Assembly (NCBI GenBank): GCA_050485685.1
Contig: JBJHBW010000001.1
Coordinates: 1 to 64,000 of the forward strand
Source: JBJHBP01 sp050485685
Lineage (GTDB): Bacteria > Pseudomonadota > Gammaproteobacteria > Steroidobacterales > Rariloculaceae
Length of the DNA stretch: 64,000 nt
Direction of reading: 5' to 3'
Shown here piece after piece: positions 45,101 through 52,602 of the stretch (the first letter of the stretch is position 1; every line of letters starts with the position of its first letter). Both the position numbers and the translations under genes were made by a program. Below the pieces are notes generated by a model. It was not told the origin of the DNA. It made no database searches and was given only the letters and a program-made list of their open reading frames with translations.

Positions 45101-45616
45101 TGGTGCGGGTTGTGGTGCGGCGGCGGCCGGCGGCTGGGCCGGGCGGGCGATGTCACCGGCACCGGCCTGCGGTGCGAAGGTTTCGGCAGGCTGCACCTGC
45201 GCCGGCGCAGCCTGCGAGGGCAGCAGCACCGGAGGATCGAGCAGTACGGTGTACTCACGCAGCAGGCGACCGCGCGCCCAGGAGGCTTCGATCAACAGGG
45301 TCACAAACGGCTCGGTCATGGACTGTCGCGACGTCACGCGAATGACATCGCGTCCCTGCGCGTCACGTGTCACCGAGAATTCCAGGCCCGACAGGAACGC
45401 CGGTCGGTCCAGGCCATAACGGGCGAAGGTATCGGGCGATGCCAGACTGACCCGCAATCCCGCGAGTTCCTCGGCAGTCGCGGAAACGAGCGAAATGTCG
45501 GCATTGAACGGCTGGTTGAGCGCGGATCTGAGCTCAATATCTCCCAGGCCGAGTGCCCATGCCCCGAAGGGTGTCGCCAGCATCGGCAACGCGCCCCAAC
45601 GTGCGAGTGCTCTCAT
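42134..45616 (-). CDS. fimV: FimV/HubP-type polar peptidoglycan-binding protein
   Basis: A 1160-residue protein. A signal peptide (about 1-22) precedes the FimV N-terminal domain (LGLGDIELRSALNQPFNADISL). A LysM domain lies at about 195-250 (WTVQRAETLWSIASQL, VLRIPD), then Ala/Pro-rich and coiled-coil stretches, one transmembrane helix (FLWIGLGVVALVGALVWFL) and a very acidic cytoplasmic domain. The C-terminal FimV motif is KLDLARAYIDMGDPDGARSILEEVLEEG. Within the acidic part are repeated T-E-S/T-P units (about 845-890). It organises the cell pole and assembly of type IV pili in relatives. Confidence 0.93.
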   Translation of the reverse strand: MRALARWGALPMLATPFGAWALGLGDIELRSALNQPFNADISLVSATAEELAGLRVSLASPDTFARYGLDRPAFLSGLEFSVTRDAQGRDVIRVTSRQSMTEPFVTLLIEASWARGRLLREYTVLLDPPVLLPSQAAPAQVQPAETFAPQAGAGDIARPAQPPAAAAPQPAPAPVQPPAAQPAPAAAPARAADGTWTVQRAETLWSIASQLQPQGVTLNQTMVALYEANPQAFDGNMNMLRAGAVLRIPDAQTLAGRSAAAASQEFQRQLADWQTGADQDRLRLVAPAEETAGQAAVAAPAGAAADPAAGASAAEVSRLQQELTAAQAELEESRRLLEMRNEELAALQARLGAVDEAAPSEPVAADAAPAPAPGVDLESEPLFADELPADEAAAAEEAATAAAAAEAAEAVAPAPTPAPVVTPTAPQPSLLDRVLGWLAAPFLWIGLGVVALVGALVWFLRARRPEEADDLTGRWDQLQAESDDDESESIGATARMRRDSSEDSIVVEEQRTPRGGRREPSMGAAAGAAAAGALAGAAAGRDRGGDDSDDAAASSPTAAADASADLQAPAAEDTLSSQTLVNLDQADVMAEADFHMAYGLYDQAAELITKGLEQEPGRRDLKLKLLEVYFVWGNRDAFLDAARSLHAEVGDGRDGDWDKVVIMGKQICPDEPMFASATASAGEVDMALDAGDSDALDFAFDSQDDTDGQAGSGMDLDFGEVTGSDIEFKLDDETAASTGIDFDFGDQSADDADSDDRESIQARAAADFDSLDIGERTAAGIEAAILSDDEDEGAGTHTDIDPLAATQESPTVESRQRPEFGFGDDDATEETPRFDAPTMETPTLEVPGPDSPTMESPTLESRLQSGGDAGDGDDADEGDATAWLNTLGEGTSELPTIEQPGLNAGADDQADYTAEINLDDLGLDVSDLKGLSDELGDLPGIGGEGDTREQPKLSEDNDGRDGDDRLLSATGITQVLGDDDDFEQQQTSILSPEEVQGIGDPDAISSLTRTEVLEVPEDGDRSGSTSMVRALNIDDVNAGSGNDLDLDLDDLSSALDGGETVEQPRAPEFSSELFADDSHTPVDLDIGSDSVLADDEPTGTEEAELGTETLTEVGTKLDLARAYIDMGDPDGARSILEEVLEEGDTGQRREAQGLIDTLGT

Positions 45617-45898
45617 GGAATCTCCCTAGTGTCCCGGTGGTCGACCCGACGATCAGGACGGTTAAGCGGCAGGCCGGCAAGCCCCTGATGATCGATCGAA
45701 AGATACATTACATAAAACCGATTTACCAAAACCCCGAAGCCCTGCGCCTGGCACCATGCAGGATCCTCGCGGACTGGAATTTAACAATTTCCGGCAAACA
45801 CGAACTGTGATTTCGGTTCGGGTTTCGGCATGCGTCGGGCAGACGCAGCGCACAGTTCGCAGAACAGCCCACCGCGCGCGGGCCGTGACGGTAACCGC
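45617..45898. other. Intergenic region between aroC and fimV
   Basis: No gene is visible. A candidate fimV promoter on the minus strand is TTGGTA (45724-45729), 18 nt, TATCTT (45700-45705). The aroC-proximal part contains GCGCGCGG-type hairpins but no clear T-run terminator. Confidence 0.45.
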
Positions 45899-47011
45899 TC
45901 AACCAGCCGAGCGCTGCGTGGCGCCCTCACCCGCACCGGCGTCGCGCGCCACATCCGCGTTCTGCGCACGATCGCGCAGGTAGTGATCCATCAGTGTCAG
46001 CGCGACCATGGCCTCAGCGATCGGCGTTGCCCGCAGACCCACGCACGGATCGTGGCGGCCTGTGGTCACGATCTCGGCCGCCTGCCCGCGCGTGTCGACC
46101 GTAGTACCGGGCACCTGAATGCTGGAAGTGGGCTTGAGTGCGATGCTGACCAGCAGATCCTGCCCGGAGGAGATGCCGCCCAGCGTCCCGCCGGATGAAT
46201 TCTTCGCAAATCCCTGGGGCGTGATCTCGTCGCGATGCTCGCTGCCGCGCTGGCGCACGACCGCAAAGCCGTCACCGAACTCCACACCCTTGACCGCATT
46301 GATGCTCATCAGCCCGTGCGCGATCTCCCCTTCCAGCTTGTCGAATACCGGCTCGCCCAGCCCCACGGGCATGCCGCTCGCGACGATCGTGATGCGTGCG
46401 CCGATCGAATCGCCGGCGGCACGCAGCTCATCCATAAGTCTGTCGAGTTCGTCCAGACGGTCGGGGTCGGCGCAGAAGAACGCGTTGTCGTTGACGATGT
46501 CCAGATTCATCGGGCGCAGCGTCAGCGGGCCCAGGGCGGAGAGATATCCGCGAATCCTGATGCCGGCACGCTCCTGGAGAAACTTGCGCGCGATGGCACC
46601 GGCCGCGACCCGCATCACCGTCTCGCGCGCCGACGCACGACCACCACCACGATAGTCGCGCAGACCGTATTTCTTGAAATAGGTGAAATCGGCGTGACCA
46701 GGGCGGAACTTGTCCTTGATGTTGCCGTAGTCATGCGAGCGCTGGTCGACGTTCTCGACCAGCAGCCCGATCGCCGTACCCGTGGTGCGGCCTTCGAACA
46801 CGCCCGACAGGATCTTCGCCTGATCGGGCTCAGCACGCTGGGTGACGTGACGTGAACGTCCGGGCCGGCGGCGATCCAGGTCCTTCTGGATGTCGGCCTC
46901 GGACAATTCCAGCCCGGGCGGACAGCCGTCGACGACGCAACCCATGGCCGGGCCATGACTTTCGCCGAAAGTGGTTACCGTGAAAATGCGTCCGTAAGTA
47001 TCACCGGCCAT
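45899..47011 (-). CDS. aroC: Chorismate synthase
   Basis: A 370-residue enzyme making chorismate from EPSP with reduced FMN. Signatures are FGESHGPAMGCVVDGCPPG, SRHVTQRAEPDQAKILSGVFEG, YRGGGRASARETVMRVAAGAIA, and SGGTLGGISSGQDL. The start overlaps the prmB stop by 11 nt, as in the classic prmB-aroC operon. Confidence 0.96.
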   Translation of the reverse strand: MAGDTYGRIFTVTTFGESHGPAMGCVVDGCPPGLELSEADIQKDLDRRRPGRSRHVTQRAEPDQAKILSGVFEGRTTGTAIGLLVENVDQRSHDYGNIKDKFRPGHADFTYFKKYGLRDYRGGGRASARETVMRVAAGAIARKFLQERAGIRIRGYLSALGPLTLRPMNLDIVNDNAFFCADPDRLDELDRLMDELRAAGDSIGARITIVASGMPVGLGEPVFDKLEGEIAHGLMSINAVKGVEFGDGFAVVRQRGSEHRDEITPQGFAKNSSGGTLGGISSGQDLLVSIALKPTSSIQVPGTTVDTRGQAAEIVTTGRHDPCVGLRATPIAEAMVALTLMDHYLRDRAQNADVARDAGAGEGATQRSAG

Positions 47012-47954
47012 GGTCCTGATCCTGATCCCTGTCCTGATCGTACAAGTGCGCGCCGTGCGCGGAGCGCAGGTATTCGTTCAACTTCTGTTCCGTCACGGCG
47101 AACACGCCTTCGCCGCCACGCTCGAATTCGAGCCAGATCACTTCCAGCCCGGGGTGTGCGTCGCTGAATGCGTCCTGACTCTCACCCACCTCGACAATCA
47201 GCACACCGCCGGGTGCCAGGTGATCCGGCGCCGAAACCAGTATGCGGTTCACCTCGTCCAGGCCGTCAGCGCCGCCGGAAAGCCCCAGCGCCGGTTCGTG
47301 ACCATACTCCGGCGGCAGCTGTGCGACCACATCGGCCGGCACATAAGGCGGATTGGCGATGATAACGCGATACGGCCCGCCATCGCGCGGATAAAGATCG
47401 GCTTTCAGCAGGCGCACGCGGTCCTGCACGTTGTGAGCAGCCACATTGTTGGCGGCCAGTGCGAGCGCGTCGTCCGACACGTCGGTCGCATCCACCAGCA
47501 CGCCCGGGCAGTGCACGGCCGCTGCAATCGCAATACAACCGCTGCCGGTGCCTATGTCCAGCAGGCGGTCGCCCGGTCGCACTACGCTCCACGGACTGAA
47601 CCCGCGTTCCAGCAGTTCCGCCAGCGGTGAGCGGGGCACCAGGGCACGTGCATCGCTGTGGAACTTCAGGCCTGCGAACCATGCTTCGTCCAGCAGATAG
47701 GCCAGCGGTTTACGCTCCCCGACACGCGCGCCGGCAATGGCCACGAGTCGCGACACCAGCGCCGGATCCGGCGCCGCATTCCAGGCCTCGTCGTTCCAGT
47801 CCTGCACGGAGCGCACCAGCCAGTAAGCCTCATCACCGGGATTGTCCGTGCCGTGGCCATAGAACAGGTCGGCCGAAGCAAAGTAATCCGCGAGAATCGC
47901 GACCCACTCCTCAGCGCTGCCTGCCTGCCGCAGTTGTCGTTCCAGTGCCTGCAC
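47001..47954 (-). CDS. prmB: Ribosomal protein L3 N5-glutamine methyltransferase
   Basis: A 317-residue class I methyltransferase with the HemK/PrmB catalytic tetrapeptide in ANPPYVPADVV and motif I LLDIGTGSGCIAIAAA. The N-terminal helical part (EEWVAILADYFASADLFYGHGTDNPGDEAYWLV) is typical of PrmB rather than PrmC. The start is GTG at 47954. It methylates uL3 during ribosome assembly. Confidence 0.93.
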   Translation of the reverse strand: MQALERQLRQAGSAEEWVAILADYFASADLFYGHGTDNPGDEAYWLVRSVQDWNDEAWNAAPDPALVSRLVAIAGARVGERKPLAYLLDEAWFAGLKFHSDARALVPRSPLAELLERGFSPWSVVRPGDRLLDIGTGSGCIAIAAAVHCPGVLVDATDVSDDALALAANNVAAHNVQDRVRLLKADLYPRDGGPYRVIIANPPYVPADVVAQLPPEYGHEPALGLSGGADGLDEVNRILVSAPDHLAPGGVLIVEVGESQDAFSDAHPGLEVIWLEFERGGEGVFAVTEQKLNEYLRSAHGAHLYDQDRDQDQDHGR

Positions 47955-48024
47955 CTGATGCCCTGTGACCGGACCCGGGGCGCATCATACCCGCAGCGCG
48001 TTTCGATGTAAGATAGAGCCAGCC

Positions 48025-48699
48025 ATGGACAAGTCCCTGATCAAAGCGCTGGCGGCAGTCGCGACGCTCGTTTTCGTACTGATCGTCGCCGCCGTGCTGC
48101 TGTTGCCGCGCGCCTGGCAGGGAGCACCGCAACCGGAACTGGCCACGGAGCTTTTCGACCAGGCCAGACCTCTGCCCAGCGTTGAACTGCGCGACCAGCA
48201 TGGACAGCGTTTCCGGACGGCTGCGCTGGAGGGACGGTTCTCGCTGATGTTCTTCGGCTTCACCAATTGTCCGGATGTCTGCCCGCTGTCGCTGCAGGTG
48301 CTGGCCGATGTGCAGAAGGTGCTGGCCGAAGCAAGTCCGGCCGAAACGCCGGATATCGTGTTCGTCAGCGTCGATGCGGCTCGCGACACGCCGGACCGCA
48401 TCGCAAGCTACGTCGACAACTTCGGCGCCGACATCATCGGCGTCACCGGGTCAGACAACGAACTCGCGCCGCTGCTGAGCGCACTGGGCGTACATGTGCA
48501 CAGGCAGACCGAACAGGGACAGCACTACAACGTCGTGCACAACTCCACCGTCTACGTGATCGGCCCTCAGGCCGAGCTGGTCGCGGTGTTCGGCGCGGCC
48601 GAGAGCGCCAGGACGCTGACCCAGGACTATCTGCGCATTCGTGAACGCTACCTGAGACGTTTTCCGGAGCTGCGCACTCGCGTCCTGGCCCACCGATGA
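48025..48699 (+). CDS. Sco1/SenC-family copper chaperone / thioredoxin-like protein
   Basis: A 224-residue protein with one N-terminal membrane anchor (LAAVATLVFVLIVAAVLLL, about 9-28) and a periplasmic thioredoxin fold. The copper-binding CxxxC is in FTNCPDVCPLSLQVL and the third ligand His is in NVVHNSTVYVIGP. Sco proteins deliver copper to cytochrome oxidase CuA or act as thiol reductants. ATG 48025 is preferred over the frame opening at 47965. No oxidase gene lies in this window. Confidence 0.9.
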   Translation: MDKSLIKALAAVATLVFVLIVAAVLLLPRAWQGAPQPELATELFDQARPLPSVELRDQHGQRFRTAALEGRFSLMFFGFTNCPDVCPLSLQVLADVQKVLAEASPAETPDIVFVSVDAARDTPDRIASYVDNFGADIIGVTGSDNELAPLLSALGVHVHRQTEQGQHYNVVHNSTVYVIGPQAELVAVFGAAESARTLTQDYLRIRERYLRRFPELRTRVLAHR

Positions 48700-48756
48700 A
48701 ATCCAGTCGGCCGCTCGCGCGGCATCGTCACCACGCCCTGATGCCGGAGTGATCTG

Positions 48757-49734
48757 ATGTTCTGGGTGTCACTGCAATACCTGCTGCCGCAGCGACTGAT
48801 CGGTCGCGTCGTCTATCACGTGGCCCGCTGCCGCTGGCGCTGGGTCAAGAATCCGCTGATTCGCTGGTTCAGCCGGCAGTTCAACGTGAATCTTGCACAA
48901 GCGCAACGCAAGCGCGCGGATGATTTCGAGAACTTCAACGAGTTCTTTGCGCGCTCGCTGGTGTCCGGCGCCAGGGTGATTGCCGGCGGCGAGACGACGC
49001 TGGTGTCGCCGGCCGATGGCCGACTTACCGAGTTCGGCTCGCTGTTTGCAGGTCAGATGGTGCAGGCCAAGGGCATGCACTACTCCCTGTCGCAGTTGCT
49101 GGACACCGACCCGACGAATCTGGCGCCATTCACCGACGGGCAGTATGCGACGATCTATCTGGCGCCGAACGACTATCATCGCGTTCACATGCCGCTCAGC
49201 GGCACGCTGCTGCGTACCGAATACATCCCGGGCAGGCGTTTCAGCGTGAACGAAACCAGCGCCGGCGTCATACGCAATCTGTTCTGCCGCAACGAGCGTG
49301 TGGTGTGCTGGTTCGATGGCGCGCCGGGGCCATTCGCGCTCGTGCTCGTCGGCGCGCTGAACGTCTCCAGCATTTCCACCGCATGGCTGGGCGAGATCGC
49401 CAGCGGCGCGCGACGCAGCTGGGCACATGCCGCCGAGGCACGACGCTTCGCGCGCGGCGAGGAGTTCGCGCGCTTCAATCTCGGCTCCACGGTGATCATG
49501 CTGTTTCCGTCCGACACTGTGCTGTTCAGTGACCGGCTTGCAGGCGGAGCCAGCCTGCAGATGGGCCGCGCCATGGGCAGGCTGCGCGACCGCGATCCGA
49601 ACGTACCGCTTCTCACGGGGAACGAACTCGAGCAGCCCCGGGAGCGTGCGGGTGCGGGTGCGGGTACCGCAGTTGCAGAATCAACACGCAGCGACGCGGC
49701 TACACCCGTCACCGGAGACGGGAGCCTGCCGTGA
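48757..49734 (+). CDS. psd: Phosphatidylserine decarboxylase
   Basis: A 325-residue proenzyme that converts PS to PE. The self-cleavage LGST motif is in FARFNLGSTVIMLFPSD; Ser becomes the pyruvoyl group. Other landmarks are FNEFFARSL, VSPADGRL, NDYHRVHMPLSG and FCRNERVV. The C-terminus beyond LTGNELEQPRE is a low-complexity Gly/Ala tail encoded by a GGTGCG-type repeat. It overlaps epmA as GTGA. Confidence 0.94.
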   Translation: MFWVSLQYLLPQRLIGRVVYHVARCRWRWVKNPLIRWFSRQFNVNLAQAQRKRADDFENFNEFFARSLVSGARVIAGGETTLVSPADGRLTEFGSLFAGQMVQAKGMHYSLSQLLDTDPTNLAPFTDGQYATIYLAPNDYHRVHMPLSGTLLRTEYIPGRRFSVNETSAGVIRNLFCRNERVVCWFDGAPGPFALVLVGALNVSSISTAWLGEIASGARRSWAHAAEARRFARGEEFARFNLGSTVIMLFPSDTVLFSDRLAGGASLQMGRAMGRLRDRDPNVPLLTGNELEQPRERAGAGAGTAVAESTRSDAATPVTGDGSLP

Positions 49735-50801
49735 GCGGATTCAGGCGTGCGGCATCCGCGCGGATGCTGCGTGCCCGCGCCGCAATGCTGGCGCAGATAC
49801 GCGCGTTCCTTGCTGCGCGGGGCGTGCTGGAGGTTGAGACCCCGACGCTGTCTCAGGCTGGCATCACGGATCTGCACCTGGAACCCATGGTGACGGAAGT
49901 CGGCGGCCTCGGCCGTCGCTACCTGCATACATCGCCCGAGTATGCGATGAAGCGCCTTCTCGCCGACGGCGTGGGTGACATCTATCAGATCTGTCGCGTA
50001 TATCGGGATGGCGAAATCGGCCGCTGGCATCAGCCTGAGTTTACGATGCTGGAGTGGTATCGCGTTGGACTCGATGAACAGCAGCTGATGGACGAAGTCG
50101 AACGGCTGCTGACGTCATTACTGCCGGAAGGGACTGCATCGCGTCGCATCGGCTGGCACGAAACATTCGCGGCGGCGGTGGGCGACGATACAGCGGCCGG
50201 ACTGTGTGCGAATTTCCGTTTCGATTCAGATGACGAGGCGGGCTCGGGCGGCGCCACCGCCAGCGATGCGCAGGCCGCGTTAACAACGGTGCTGCGCGAG
50301 CGCGGCTGTGATGTACCAGACGGGCTTTCCGCTGACGCTCTGATCGACCTGGCTTTCAGCACGCTGGTCGTGCCGGCACTGAATCCGTCCGAACTCACTT
50401 TCATTCATGATTTTCCGACCTCTCAGGCGGCGCTGGCGCGCCTGAAGCCAGGGTCGCCAGCGGTCGCAGCACGTTTCGAAGCGTTCTACGGCGGCGTGGA
50501 ACTGGCGAATGGCTTTGCGGAACTGACCGACGCCGATGAACAGCGTCAACGCTTCATGCGCCAGGCCTCAGCACGGGCCGCGAGCCGCCGCGCTGTGTCA
50601 CCCCTGGATGAGGATTTTCTTGCCGCACTGGAGCGTGGCCTGCCCGAATGCGCCGGCGTTGCGGTGGGTATCGATCGGCTGCTCGCCGTGGCACACGCAG
50701 CGACCAGCCTGTCAGAGGTGATGGCCTTTGTACATGAGCCCGGGCCACGTGATGGCACAGACCCTGAGCAGCAAGGTCAGTCCTTCACACGTGACACGTA
50801 G
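49731..50801 (+). CDS. epmA: EF-P lysine ligase (EF-P--(R)-beta-lysine ligase)
   Basis: A 356-residue class II lysyl-tRNA-synthetase paralog lacking the anticodon domain. Motif 2 is CRVYRDGEIGRWHQPEFTMLEWYR and motif 3 is CAGVAVGIDRLLAVAHAA. It attaches (R)-beta-lysine to Lys34 of EF-P. The start is GTG at 49731, coupled to psd, and it runs tail-to-tail into efp with a 25-nt overlap. Confidence 0.94.
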   Translation: MSGFRRAASARMLRARAAMLAQIRAFLAARGVLEVETPTLSQAGITDLHLEPMVTEVGGLGRRYLHTSPEYAMKRLLADGVGDIYQICRVYRDGEIGRWHQPEFTMLEWYRVGLDEQQLMDEVERLLTSLLPEGTASRRIGWHETFAAAVGDDTAAGLCANFRFDSDDEAGSGGATASDAQAALTTVLRERGCDVPDGLSADALIDLAFSTLVVPALNPSELTFIHDFPTSQAALARLKPGSPAVAARFEAFYGGVELANGFAELTDADEQRQRFMRQASARAASRRAVSPLDEDFLAALERGLPECAGVAVGIDRLLAVAHAATSLSEVMAFVHEPGPRDGTDPEQQGQSFTRDT

Positions 50802-51346
50802 TCGCCGGTGCGGGTATCCACACGGACCACTTCGCCGGTCTCCACGAACAGCGGCACACGCACCACGGCACCGGTTTCCAGCGTTGCCGGCTTCACGCCC
50901 CCCTGTGCCGTGTCGCCACGTACGCCAGGATCGGTCTCGGTAATCTTCAGCTCGACGAAATTCGGCGGCGTGACCAGCAGCGGCGTACCGTTCCAGAGCA
51001 TGACCGTGCATCTGTCCTGCTCCTTCAGCCACGGCGATGCTTCGCCGACGGCTTTGTTATCGGCAGCAAACTGCTCGAACGTGTCCGGCACCATGAAGTG
51101 CCAGAACTCGCCGTCGTTATAGAGGTACTGCATGTCCTGTTCGACCACATCCGCGGCTTCCACGGAGTCGCCGGACTTGAAGGTCTTGTCCACAACACGT
51201 CCGGTTTTCAGGTTACGCACCCTGACGCGGTTGAATGCCTGGCCCTTGCCGGGTTTCACGAACTCGTTCTCGACAATCACATACGGATCACCGTCAAGTA
51301 GAATCTTGAGGCCGCCGCGAAACTCATTGGTGTTGTAACTTGCCAT
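50777..51346 (-). CDS. efp: Elongation factor P
   Basis: A 189-residue translation factor that rescues ribosomes stalled at polyproline. The modified Lys34 is in ENEFVKPGKGQAFNRVR. The OB domains end RTGDYVSRVKD. ATG 51346 (MASYNTNEFRGG) is preferred; an in-frame upstream codon at 51379 adds 11 unusual residues. Its modifying enzymes flank it on the opposite strand: epmA downstream and epmB upstream. Confidence 0.96.
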   Translation of the reverse strand: MASYNTNEFRGGLKILLDGDPYVIVENEFVKPGKGQAFNRVRVRNLKTGRVVDKTFKSGDSVEAADVVEQDMQYLYNDGEFWHFMVPDTFEQFAADNKAVGEASPWLKEQDRCTVMLWNGTPLLVTPPNFVELKITETDPGVRGDTAQGGVKPATLETGAVVRVPLFVETGEVVRVDTRTGDYVSRVKD

Positions 51347-51431
51347 GCCGTGTTGCCGTTGCTGAAAACAAGCGCGCAATAATAGCCTGTCGTTGCGGGT
51401 TCACACACCCCGTGCCCCGGAATCCGCCGTC
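51347..51431. promoter_or_regulatory. Divergent promoter region efp / epmB
   Basis: An 85-nt gap between divergent starts. On the minus strand a TATTAT -10 box (51379-51384) serves efp; its -35 is poor. No clear promoter for epmB is visible. Confidence 0.45.
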
Positions 51432-52457
51432 ATGAAGTACTCTCCTGCCCCATCCACGCCATGGCAGCGCACGCTGCGCGAAGCGGTACGCAGCTGGCCG
51501 GAGCTGGCAGCCCTGCTGGAACTGCCCGAACATGGCAGCGACGCTTTCACGCCACAGCGCCGGGACTTCCCGCTGCTGGTGCCGCGCGGTTACATCGCGC
51601 GCATGCGCCGGCGTGACCCACTGGACCCGCTGTTGCTCCAGGTGATGCCGCGCGTCGCGGAGCACGACACGGTATCCGGCTATGGTGACGACCCGGTCGC
51701 CGAGGTGTCGCTGGCCGCGTCGGGCGTGCTGCGCAAGTATCGGGGACGGGCGCTGCTGATCACCACCGGCAGTTGTCCGGTGCACTGCCGCTACTGTTTC
51801 CGGCGTGCCTTTCCCTACAACGCTCAGTTGGCCGCGCGGGGCGACTTTGCGCCGGCGCTGCAGGCCATTGCTGCCGACACTAGCGTCAACGAAGTCATAC
51901 TCAGCGGTGGCGATCCGCTCAGTCTGAGCAACGACCGACTGGCGGCGCTGTTCGACCGGCTCGCTGCGATACCGTCGCTGCGGACGGTGCGCATACACAC
52001 CCGTTTCCCGATCATGATTCCGGAGCGGATTGACGATGAACTATGCGCGATGCTTGAGCATCTGCGCGGCCGCGTTGCGACGATGCCGGAGGCCGGGCTG
52101 CGCACCGTCATCGTTGTACACACCAACCATGCCAACGAGATCGACAGACCGGTATCGTCGGCGCTGAGGCGTCTGGGCAGCGTCAGCGATGCGGTGCTCA
52201 ATCAGGCGGTGCTGCTGCGCGGCATCAACGACGATGCGCGCTCCCTTGCCGCGCTCTCCGAAGCCCTCTTCGACAGCGGTGTGCTGCCCTACTACCTGCA
52301 TCTGCTGGACCGCGTGGCGGGAGCGGCACACTTTGACGTCGACGAGGATACCGGCCGAGCGCTGATCAGCACCTTGCGCGCACGACTCCCGGGCTATCTG
52401 GTGCCACGGCTGGTGCGCGAGCTTCCGGGCGCGCCGGGGAAGACGCCGATCGCCTGA
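51432..52457 (+). CDS. epmB: EF-P beta-lysylation protein EpmB (lysine 2,3-aminomutase)
   Basis: A radical-SAM aminomutase of about 341 residues that makes (R)-beta-lysine for EpmA. The Fe-S ligands are Cys115, Cys119 and Cys122 in TGSCPVHCRYCFRR. EVILSGGDPLSLSNDRL is the SAM GGD motif, and PLP/substrate residues lie in YYLHLLDRVAGAAHFDV. ATG 51432 (MKYSPAPSTPW) is preferred. Divergent from efp. Confidence 0.94.
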   Translation: MKYSPAPSTPWQRTLREAVRSWPELAALLELPEHGSDAFTPQRRDFPLLVPRGYIARMRRRDPLDPLLLQVMPRVAEHDTVSGYGDDPVAEVSLAASGVLRKYRGRALLITTGSCPVHCRYCFRRAFPYNAQLAARGDFAPALQAIAADTSVNEVILSGGDPLSLSNDRLAALFDRLAAIPSLRTVRIHTRFPIMIPERIDDELCAMLEHLRGRVATMPEAGLRTVIVVHTNHANEIDRPVSSALRRLGSVSDAVLNQAVLLRGINDDARSLAALSEALFDSGVLPYYLHLLDRVAGAAHFDVDEDTGRALISTLRARLPGYLVPRLVRELPGAPGKTPIA

Positions 52458-52602
52458 CAGCCCCCGGGAGCGTGCCCGGCCGGGGACAGCGCGGGCCAGC
52501 CGGGCGAGATGATATCAGCGCGACGAACCGGAACTGTGTCCCGGAAATGCCTGTGGTAACGGGTGCTAGAATGCCGGGTTCCGCGCCGTTGGGAAAAGCA
52601 TA

